A stretch of DNA of 6,445 nt from an uncultured Pseudomonadota bacterium (GTDB taxonomy: Bacteria; SAR324; NAC60-12). The notes beneath the pieces are model-generated. The model worked only from the letters and a program-made list of their open reading frames with translations. It did no database searches and was not told the DNA's origin. Both the position numbers and the translations under genes were made by a program. Below are positions 1 through 5,636 of this stretch, in pieces; positions within the stretch are counted from its first letter, which is position 1, and the number at the start of each line of letters is the position of its first letter. The stretch spans positions 1 to 6,445 of the forward strand of contig CAJXNF010000169.1 of the NCBI GenBank assembly GCA_913056375.1, given 5' to 3'.

Positions 1-93
1 CCCATTGCCGTTTGCTGTACGTAACCTGATAAATTCACTAAACACTGAGTCTAGTTTTTTAACAAGTCCCTTACGTGTCGGCTTACGTGGCAT
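1..93 (-). CDS. NinG-like phage recombination protein, N-terminal fragment (runs off left end)
   Basis: A minus-strand frame opens with ATG at 93-91 and stays open for 31 codons to the window edge. The fragment is basic at its start (PRKPTRK) and continues with GLVKKLDSVFSEFIRLR and then TANGNG. From memory, the pattern KKLDxVFSxYIRLR followed by an NG turn is the usual opening of phage NinG-family proteins, where it precedes a Cys-x2-Cys and HNH-like zinc region; that part would lie outside the window. NinG of lambda belongs to the nin region and is linked to recombination. The ATG follows the TAG of the upstream 90-residue gene with no gap, so the two are probably co-translated. No good Shine-Dalgarno sequence is seen, only AAGAGA some 18 bases upstream. 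The family call rests on about 20 residues and is moderate; an unrelated phage protein is possible. Confidence 0.55.
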   Translation of the reverse strand, partial: MPRKPTRKGLVKKLDSVFSEFIRLRTANGNG

Positions 94-366
94 CTAGTCG
101 TTTAAACTATCTCTTAAACACATCTCACCTAGTCGCTCATCGTACTGCTTGATCAAGCGGTATATGTGTCGACTAGTTACGTTTGCGGTTTGCCATTCTG
201 TTTTTGTAGAGTCTGTTCCTAAGTTTGCGTAGATTGTTGCATTCAACTCTAACAATGAGTCTATCTTCTTACGATCACTATAACTCTTGTAGTTTGCTAT
301 TTTATCTGCTTTTTCCCTGTACATATCATATCTTTTAGTGTATAGAGTAGTCTCAGTGGTTTGCAT
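94..366 (-). CDS. Small hypothetical protein of a phage-like module, 90 aa
   Basis: I do not recognise this protein. It is intact, with ATG at 366-364 and TAG at 96-94. It is hydrophilic, rich in Lys, Arg, Asp, Thr and Tyr, with no membrane segment, signal peptide or cysteine pair. The N-terminal half (residues 12-45) looks helical and charged. The segment TSRHIYRLIKQYDERLGE near residues 64-81 could be the second helix of a helix-turn-helix, but this is only an impression. Its stop codon directly abuts the start of the NinG-like gene, which makes a shared transcript and a phage context likely. The AT-rich dyad block lies just upstream and could hold its promoter. Codon use is AT-rich with many Thr, Tyr and Asn codons, unlike argS next door. 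It may be a real gene because it is placed so neatly, but a function cannot be assigned. Confidence 0.6.
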   Translation of the reverse strand: MQTTETTLYTKRYDMYREKADKIANYKSYSDRKKIDSLLELNATIYANLGTDSTKTEWQTANVTSRHIYRLIKQYDERLGEMCLRDSLND

Positions 367-386
367 ACGTTAGAACGCTTTAAAAT

Positions 387-470
387 GACTATATACTATA
401 GTCTATTATACTATAGTCTATTATACAATAGAATATATATACAATAGTATACTATTATACTATAGTATAG
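387..470. repeat. AT-rich tandem dyad-repeat block (15-16 bp units)
   Basis: Two perfect 15-base copies of TATACTATAGTCTAT sit back to back at 392-406 and 407-421. Degenerate copies follow at 422-436 (TATACAATAGAATAT), 438-452 (TATACAATAGTATAC) and 456-470 (TATACTATAGTATAG). Several parts have dyad symmetry: GACTATA/TATAGTC arms at 387-393 and 397-403, a perfect 14-base palindrome at 443-456 (AATAGTATACTATT) and another at 456-469 (TATACTATAGTATA). Repeated short dyads between a phage-like gene pair and a host gene would fit an operator array for a dimeric regulator, replication iterons, or a promoter cluster. Which of these applies is inference. Simple drift of AT-rich repeats is the dull alternative. 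Confidence 0.75.
405..459 (-). promoter_or_regulatory. Possible leftward promoter(s) inside the repeat block
   Basis: Read on the minus strand, the repeats place the exact -10 consensus TATAAT three times, as ATTATA on the + strand at 405-410, 420-425 and 454-459. These lie 39-93 bases upstream of the minus-strand ATG at 366. No good -35 box is found at 17 bases from the first or the last: TTCTAT and TAATGT are poor matches. In such AT-rich DNA a TATAAT is cheap, so this is a weak call. If real, the promoters would overlap the dyads and could be repressed by whatever binds them. Confidence 0.25.
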
Positions 471-492
471 AATATAACATTAAATTTTTAAA

Positions 493-507
493 ATCCAAAT
501 TTTGGAT
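493..507. repeat. Short inverted repeat upstream of argS
   Basis: ATCCAAA and TTTGGAT form perfect 7-base arms around one central T. On the + strand it is followed by a T-rich run (510-521, with one C), which gives it the look of a weak intrinsic terminator; the usable stem is only five pairs, ATCCA/TGGAT. It could also be an operator, because its right arm overlaps the best -35 candidate for argS. There is no rightward gene upstream to terminate, which favours an operator or chance. Confidence 0.35.
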
Positions 508-530
508 CATTTTTCTTTTTTCTGAATACT
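502..530 (+). promoter_or_regulatory. Candidate argS operon promoter
   Basis: TTGGAT (502-507) and AATACT (525-530) are separated by exactly 17 bases. The -35 matches the sigma-70 consensus at 3 of 6 positions and the -10 at 4 of 6. Transcription would begin about 537-538, leaving a leader of only some 7-8 bases before the argS ATG, which would fit the missing Shine-Dalgarno sequence there. The match is weak and based on inspection only. Confidence 0.3.
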
Positions 531-544
531 ACTTCCGATCCACC

Positions 545-2302
545 ATGAATATTTTTGTACGAAGCCTTGGAGTGGGTATCCACCAAATCCTGCTTAAACT
601 TCAACCCAATTATGAATGTACTTTGGAATCACTGGTTGGGCTCATTGAGACACCTCCACAGCAGGAAATGGGTGATTATGCTTTTCCATGCTTTGCTCTT
701 GCTAAAGTTTTCAGAAAAGCCCCAGCGCAAATTGCCAATGAATTAATGTTGGCTCTTCAAGATAATTTCAATGAATCTAACCTTTTTGAAAGTTTTTCCT
801 CGCTTGGACCCTATCTGAATGTGAAAGTTAATTCATCCGAAATGGCTAAGCAGGTGTTACCTGAAGTTCATAATGGGAATTGGTTTTCAAAGAACTCTTT
901 AGAGCAGAAAACTCGAGTGATGATCGAGTTTTCCCAGCCCAATACCCACAAGGGTTTTCACGTCGGCCATTGTAGAAATGTTGCTCTTGGAGATAGTCTA
1001 GTTCGGTTATTCCGCTACAATGGCTACCAAGTGATAGCAGCAAACTATATAGGCGATGTTGGAACTCACATCGCTAAATGCCTCTGGTACTACCAAGAAA
1101 AAAATAACGAAGTTCCTCCATCTGTCCGTAAGGGGGAATGGTTGGGCGAACTTTACACCGCATCAACTTTGGCCTTGGAAAGTCAAACTGGACCAGAGAA
1201 GGAAGAAACTCAAAAGAAAATTAGTGCTTTACTCGCTAAGTTAGAAGAGAAAGAGCCTCAGATAACTCAGATCTGGGAGGAGACAAGAAATTGGTCCTTG
1301 GAGGATTTTGATCAGATCTATAGCTGGCTGGGAACAGAGTTCGATCATGTCTTTTATGAATCTGAAGTTGATGAAGAGGGCAAACAGTTGGTTATCCAAG
1401 GGGCCGAGGATGGCCTTTTTCAAAGATCAGATGGGGCGATTGGCGTTGATTTGAATGATGAAAAACTGGGTTTTTTTCTTTTGCTGAAATCAGATGGCAA
1501 TACGCTCTATTCAACTAAAGATCTAGCCCTTGCCAAGCGGAAGTTCGAAGAATTTGGGATAGAACGTTCGATCTATGTAGTTGGTGCTGAACAAACTCTT
1601 CATTTTCAGCAGGTGTTTGCGACACTAAAGAAGATGGGATATGAACAGGCTAGCCGTTGTTTTCATCTGCCATATGCCTTAGTAGTATTGCCCGAAGGCA
1701 AGATGAGTTCTAGGGCCGGGAACGTCATCCTGTTTTCGAAACTACAGCAGGAAATGTGTGATTTTGTGCGAAACAACTACCTTGAGTCACATCGAGAAAG
1801 TTGGTCTGATGAGGAAATCCAATCTACAACTCGAAAGGTGGCAGTTGCAGCGATCAAATATGGAATGCTTAACCAAGATCCGAACAAGCAGATCACGTTT
1901 TCATTGAAGGACTGGCTAGTTTCAGAGGGGGATACAGGCGTTTATTTAATCTACGCATATGTTCGCATACGAAGCATTGTGCGTCAGTTTGAGAATTTTG
2001 ACCCCCACGCTGAAATAGATTTTGAACTGTTGAAGCATTCCCATGAGAAGGCTTTGATACGTAAATTGTTTGATTTCAATGATATTGTTTACCAAGCTGC
2101 AGAACAATATCGTCCATCCTTACTAGCCCGAACCCTCTTTGAATTATGCAAGGATTTTAGTCGATGTTACAGCAGTTGTTCTGTTAAGCACGCTGAATCT
2201 AAGGACCTACAGCTTGCTCGACTAAACCTGTTTTCTGCTGTAGCGGCAACGTTATCAACTGGATTAAATTTGTTGGGGATTGAGCCCCCTGAACGGATGT
2301 GA
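545..2302 (+). CDS. argS: Arginyl-tRNA synthetase (EC 6.1.1.19)
   Basis: Cytoplasmic class I aminoacyl-tRNA synthetase that charges tRNA-Arg with arginine using ATP. At 585 residues it has the normal length. Residues 1 to about 110 are the N-terminal tRNA-binding (Add-1) domain, with the typical GDYAFPCFALAK stretch. The Rossmann catalytic core starts near residue 124 with MIEFSQPNTHKGFHVGH, where HVGH (139-142) is the HIGH signature. KMSSRAGN begins at Lys386 and is the KMSKS loop; E. coli ArgS has lost the canonical form, so this is the KMSK-bearing subtype. The DALR anticodon-binding domain runs from about 465 (YLIYAYVRIRSI) to the end, which closes with the standard LGIEPPERM. ATG at 545 is the only sensible start in this frame, and it has no Shine-Dalgarno sequence. 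It heads the tight operon with moaE, tag and rlmKL. The essential function and intact motifs make this call very secure. Confidence 0.98.
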   Translation: MNIFVRSLGVGIHQILLKLQPNYECTLESLVGLIETPPQQEMGDYAFPCFALAKVFRKAPAQIANELMLALQDNFNESNLFESFSSLGPYLNVKVNSSEMAKQVLPEVHNGNWFSKNSLEQKTRVMIEFSQPNTHKGFHVGHCRNVALGDSLVRLFRYNGYQVIAANYIGDVGTHIAKCLWYYQEKNNEVPPSVRKGEWLGELYTASTLALESQTGPEKEETQKKISALLAKLEEKEPQITQIWEETRNWSLEDFDQIYSWLGTEFDHVFYESEVDEEGKQLVIQGAEDGLFQRSDGAIGVDLNDEKLGFFLLLKSDGNTLYSTKDLALAKRKFEEFGIERSIYVVGAEQTLHFQQVFATLKKMGYEQASRCFHLPYALVVLPEGKMSSRAGNVILFSKLQQEMCDFVRNNYLESHRESWSDEEIQSTTRKVAVAAIKYGMLNQDPNKQITFSLKDWLVSEGDTGVYLIYAYVRIRSIVRQFENFDPHAEIDFELLKHSHEKALIRKLFDFNDIVYQAAEQYRPSLLARTLFELCKDFSRCYSSCSVKHAESKDLQLARLNLFSAVAATLSTGLNLLGIEPPERM

Positions 2303-2763
2303 GAATGACTTCTCAAGTTACTCGAGAGACAATTGATTTAAACGGCTTACTGGCCAGAGCGAAAAATGCTGCCGCTGGTGCTGTTTTACTATTTTCTGGG
2401 GATGTCCGAGACCACAGTGAAGGCAGGGCCGTAGATTTTTTGGAATATGAAACTCACGAAAGCATGGCGCAAAAGCAAATCGCTGAAATTGTTGTGGAGG
2501 CAAAAAACCGCTGGGACCTGCATTATGTGGAAGTCATCCACCGATTTGGCAAAATGCGGATCTCCGACTGTTCTATTGGTATCGTGGTGGCGAGTTCACA
2601 TCGAAAAGATGCCTATGAAGCCAGTAGATTCATTATTGATACGGTTAAAAAGTCAGTTCCAATTTGGAAGAAAGAACACTTCACAAATGGGCAGGCGATC
2701 TGGGTTGAAGGTTGTGAGGCATCCTCTGTTGCAGAATTGAACAAGAATTCTTCGGCAACATGA
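2299..2763 (+). CDS. moaE: Molybdopterin synthase catalytic (large) subunit MoaE
   Basis: MoaE works with the small sulfur-carrier MoaD to put two sulfurs into precursor Z (cPMP) and form molybdopterin, in the cytoplasm. The 154-residue protein has the family landmarks: GDVRDH with Arg37 matching E. coli Arg39, VIHRFG at 79-84, SSHR at 99-102, then VKKSVPIWKKE with Lys117/118 and Lys124/125 covering the conserved active-site lysines, and a closing WVEG. The start is GTG at 2299, overlapping the argS stop as GTGA; ATG at 2305 in the same frame is an equally plausible start and would remove two residues. No moaD or other cofactor gene lies in the window, so its partner must be encoded elsewhere. 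The C-terminal tail after WVEG is short and polar, as is common. Translation is probably coupled to argS. Confidence 0.94.
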   Translation: MRMTSQVTRETIDLNGLLARAKNAAAGAVLLFSGDVRDHSEGRAVDFLEYETHESMAQKQIAEIVVEAKNRWDLHYVEVIHRFGKMRISDCSIGIVVASSHRKDAYEASRFIIDTVKKSVPIWKKEHFTNGQAIWVEGCEASSVAELNKNSSAT

Positions 2764-3296
2764 GCTATTGCCAACTAGCTTATGGACATCCATATCACGG
2801 ACCCTACCATGACCTTGAATACGGTTTCCCTGTAAATGAAGAAGCAAAACTTTTTGAGCGGCTATCTTTGGAGGTTTTTCAGGCAGGGCTAAGTTGGCTC
2901 ACTGTCCTGAAGAAGAGAGAAGCCATCAACGAAGCTTTTTTTGCCTTTGATGTCGACCGGGTGGCTGATCTTCAAACCTCAGAAATTGAATCCCTACTCG
3001 AAAATCCAAAAATCATCCGCAATAAACTGAAAATTCAAGCAATTCGACATAATGGGAACATCATTAGGTCGATGCGAGAGCACGGTGGATTTGCCCATTG
3101 GATTGCACAACAACACCCACTCCCAAAGCTTGAATGGGTTGCTACCTTCAAGAAATCAGGATTCCAATTTGTTGGGGGAGAAATTGTTGGAGAATTCCTG
3201 ATGAGTATTGGTTATCTTCGTCCACCTCATGATGAGGATTGTCCCATTTTTAAAAAGCAACTAGCCCTTCGCCCGCCTTGGTTGGCTCAACAATGA
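2760..3296 (+). CDS. tag: DNA-3-methyladenine glycosylase I (EC 3.2.2.20)
   Basis: Constitutive base-excision repair enzyme that removes 3-methyladenine from alkylated DNA. Although the 178-residue protein is shorter than E. coli Tag (187), it retains its key positions. The zinc-snap ligands are Cys4, His17, His157 and Cys161, matching E. coli Cys4, His17, His175 and Cys179. Glu38 in LFERLSLE matches the residue that binds the base, and QAGLSWLTVLKKRE at about 42-55 is the hallmark helix segment. KKSGFQFVGGEIVGEFL near 130-146 matches the C-terminal helix region KKRGFKFVG. The length difference lies in the loop before KKSGF and in a shorter approach to His157. ATG at 2760 overlaps the moaE stop as ATGA, so translation is probably coupled. 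No Shine-Dalgarno sequence is visible. No ada or alkA-type partner or regulatory site is seen, in line with an unregulated housekeeping role. Confidence 0.96.
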   Translation: MSYCQLAYGHPYHGPYHDLEYGFPVNEEAKLFERLSLEVFQAGLSWLTVLKKREAINEAFFAFDVDRVADLQTSEIESLLENPKIIRNKLKIQAIRHNGNIIRSMREHGGFAHWIAQQHPLPKLEWVATFKKSGFQFVGGEIVGEFLMSIGYLRPPHDEDCPIFKKQLALRPPWLAQQ

Positions 3297-5428
3297 GTTC
3301 TGCTCTGCGTTGGGTTATCACCTGCCCATTACACATAGAAAAATTATTGGACCAAGAGTTACGAAGTCTTGGTTACAAGGATTTGAAGCCTTCTGCTGGC
3401 AAAGTCTCCCTTGAAGCTCCCTTAGAAGCAGGTTTTCGTATCTGTCTATGGTCTCGACTGGCAAATCGAGTGCTGCTCCAACTTGGGGAATGGGATGGAA
3501 AAGATGGAGATTCGATCTATCAGAATGCCCGTGAATTCCCTTGGCAGGAGCACTTACACCCGAATCAAACGTTTTCAATCAGTTTTCACGGGACCAATCA
3601 ACATATTCGTCATCCCCATTATGGATCGCAACGCCTGAAGGACGCCTTGGTAGATCATTTTCGGGACTCAACAGGGATTCGTCCCAATGTTGACCCCAAA
3701 AATCCCGATGTGAGTTTCTGGGCCCATTTGGAGGCTGATCAATTAAAGCTTTCTTTAGATTTTTCTGGAGTGAGTCTGCATCAACGTGGTTACCGTCAAG
3801 AGCAGGGGCTCACCTCACTTAAAGAAAATTTAGCAGCCGCACTACTTTGGCAATGTGGGTGGCCTGTGAAAGCAAAGAATGGTGCTGCGCTTTTGGATCC
3901 GATGTGTGGATCAGGAACAATTTTGGCGGAAGGATTTTTGATGGCTGCTGATTGGGCACCAGGACTAATCCGAAAAGATTTTGGCTTTAAGTCTTGGTTG
4001 GGATTTGACACTGGAATCTGGAAAAGGTTACGACAAGAGGCGATTGAGCGAAGGGCTGACGGACTTGACAGCTTACCACCAATTTTTGGAGGAGATCATT
4101 CAGAACAAGCTATCGAACAAACAAAAAACAACCTGCAAAGACTTGGTATTCTTGATCACATTCAGTTGGAATCCAAGGAACTAGCTCTATGGGAGCCGAA
4201 TCAGGATACAGGCCTGCTGCTCTCGGATCCCCCATACGGGGAGCGAATTGGACAATCTTCTGAGATCAAGAAAATTTACAGAACACTCGGGCAATTACGT
4301 CAGCAGAGATTTCTGAATTGGGAATTCTCAGTAATTCTGGCTGAGGAATCTCCTTGGGAAGAGTTTCAACTACGATATGACAAGCGGCATCCCTTTCGTA
4401 ATGGAGCCATACCGTGTCAACTCTACAGGATGCTGCCTGAGCCTCTTGCTGAATCGAACAGCCAAAAGCATTCAATTGAATCATTTACAGTGAATGACTC
4501 TGCGTTTGCGCAGCGATTGAAGAAAAATTTGAGACGCCTTGAGCCCTGGGTGAAGAAAGAGAAAATTCAATGCTATCGCCTCTATGATAAAGATATCCCA
4601 GAATATGGAGTGGCAGTAGATGTCTACGGTCAACAAATTCAAATTCAAGAATACGATCCTCCAAAAAACATCAATCTTCTTGCTGCAGAAAGACGACTGT
4701 TGGAGGTCTTGCAGGTCATTCCTGAGGTAATGAACTGTAAATCAGAATCAGTGATATTGAAAAAGCGCAAAAGACAAACTGGACTAAATCAATATGATCG
4801 ACTTGCGCAGACCCAAGAAAGACTGGTTATTGAGGAAGGGGGACTCAAATTCTGGGTTAATTTACGTGATTACTTAGATACAGGCATATTTCTGGATCAT
4901 CGTCCCACCAGGTCTTTGATTCGTGAGATGGCCGAGAATAAGAGGTTCTTAAATCTTTTTTGCTATACGGGCACGGGGACCGTTTACGCGGCAGCTGGAG
5001 GAGCTAAAAGTAGTGTTTCCGTGGATCTGTCGGGGAATTATTTAGGCTGGGCTAAAGATAATTTCAGCCTCAACAGTCTGGATTTAAGAAGGCACATTTT
5101 AGTTAAAGCCGATTGCAGGGAATGGATTGCTAATCAAAAAGGAACTTTCGATCTGATCTTTCTAGATCCACCTACCTTTTCAAACTCGAAATCAATGAGG
5201 GGGACTTGGGATGTTCAGAGAGATTATGTGGAGATGCTCCATCATGCCTCACGCTTATTGGAGAAAAGTGGGATCTTGTTATTCTCCACCAACAATCGGA
5301 AGTTCAAGCTGGATCAGGGCAGTTTGCCGAATCTTCATTTTCAAGACTTGAGTAGTGAGCTTCTACCACCCGATTTCGCCCGCAACCCCAAGATTCATCA
5401 AGTTTGGAAAATTCAACGAGTGAATTAA
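3293..5428 (+). CDS. rlmL: Bifunctional 23S rRNA methyltransferase RlmKL (m2G2445 and m7G2069)
   Basis: Fused enzyme that uses S-adenosylmethionine to methylate two guanines of helix 74 in 23S rRNA during large-subunit assembly. Its 711 residues are close to E. coli RlmKL (702). An N-terminal THUMP RNA-binding domain covers roughly residues 45-155, followed by SLHQRGYR (161-168) and LKENLAAALL. The RlmL half has the SAM loop LLDPMCGSGT (200-209) and catalytic DPPYGER (312-318). The RlmK half opens with RLKKNLRRLEPW and YRLYDKDIPEY, then has the SAM loop LNLFCYTGTGT (553-563) and DPPTFSNSKSM from Asp625. Both active sites look intact. I chose ATG at 3293 because it overlaps the tag stop as ATGA, like the previous junction; TTG at 3278 would add five residues and is less likely. 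It closes the operon. Fused RlmKL is best known from Gammaproteobacteria; elsewhere the halves are often separate. Confidence 0.96.
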   Translation: MSSALRWVITCPLHIEKLLDQELRSLGYKDLKPSAGKVSLEAPLEAGFRICLWSRLANRVLLQLGEWDGKDGDSIYQNAREFPWQEHLHPNQTFSISFHGTNQHIRHPHYGSQRLKDALVDHFRDSTGIRPNVDPKNPDVSFWAHLEADQLKLSLDFSGVSLHQRGYRQEQGLTSLKENLAAALLWQCGWPVKAKNGAALLDPMCGSGTILAEGFLMAADWAPGLIRKDFGFKSWLGFDTGIWKRLRQEAIERRADGLDSLPPIFGGDHSEQAIEQTKNNLQRLGILDHIQLESKELALWEPNQDTGLLLSDPPYGERIGQSSEIKKIYRTLGQLRQQRFLNWEFSVILAEESPWEEFQLRYDKRHPFRNGAIPCQLYRMLPEPLAESNSQKHSIESFTVNDSAFAQRLKKNLRRLEPWVKKEKIQCYRLYDKDIPEYGVAVDVYGQQIQIQEYDPPKNINLLAAERRLLEVLQVIPEVMNCKSESVILKKRKRQTGLNQYDRLAQTQERLVIEEGGLKFWVNLRDYLDTGIFLDHRPTRSLIREMAENKRFLNLFCYTGTGTVYAAAGGAKSSVSVDLSGNYLGWAKDNFSLNSLDLRRHILVKADCREWIANQKGTFDLIFLDPPTFSNSKSMRGTWDVQRDYVEMLHHASRLLEKSGILLFSTNNRKFKLDQGSLPNLHFQDLSSELLPPDFARNPKIHQVWKIQRVN

Positions 5429-5636
5429 GACTAGTTCCTGATGAATTTTGATCAATTCGCCAACGCATCCCCCCTGGTGATTATGCTTCCCAATTTCACT
5501 GTTAGATTCGCCTGCTTGAATGATCTTTTCTGCAACTCCACAAGAATTTCTAACAAAAATTCAGTTGGTTAATAAGATGCTGGTGCTAATTTACTAGGGT
5601 TTTTCTGTGGTTGTTAATTCAATGATGATTTGATCA
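5429..5636. other. 208-bp gap between rlmKL and rsgA
   Basis: No convincing gene or RNA is seen. A weak inverted repeat GAATT/AATTC lies at 5443-5458, too short and without a T-tract, so I do not call it a terminator. A run of five T at 5601-5605 has no good stem before it. A 43-codon ATG frame at 5441-5572 has no family features and is not called. Just before rsgA, ATG ATG ATT TGA at 5622-5633 is in frame with it and ends at once, which rules out any upstream rsgA start nearby. Whether rsgA is on the same transcript as the operon is open. Confidence 0.6.
5565..5592 (+). promoter_or_regulatory. Weak candidate rsgA promoter
   Basis: TTGGTT (5565-5570) and TAATTT (5587-5592) are spaced 16 bases apart. 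Both match the sigma-70 consensus only partly, at about 3-4 of 6 positions each. Transcription would start near 5600, with a leader of about 37 bases. It is the best candidate I see in the gap, but chance matches in AT-rich DNA are common. Confidence 0.2.

Noticed and set aside
387..470. CRISPR array
   Set aside because: The units are 15-16 bases, contiguous, with no unique spacers and no cas genes.
3278..3295. TTG start giving RlmKL five extra residues
   Set aside because: The ATG at 3293 forms the same ATGA overlap seen at the previous junction and gives the expected family N-terminus.
5441..5572. 43-codon ATG frame on the + strand in the rlmKL-rsgA gap
   Set aside because: It has no ribosome binding site and no recognisable motif. 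Its composition is mixed, and short open frames of this size are expected by chance.
5622..5633. Tiny upstream frame ATG ATG ATT TGA before rsgA as a regulatory leader peptide
   Set aside because: Three codons hold no regulatory codon pattern, and no attenuator-type hairpins surround it. I read it as chance.
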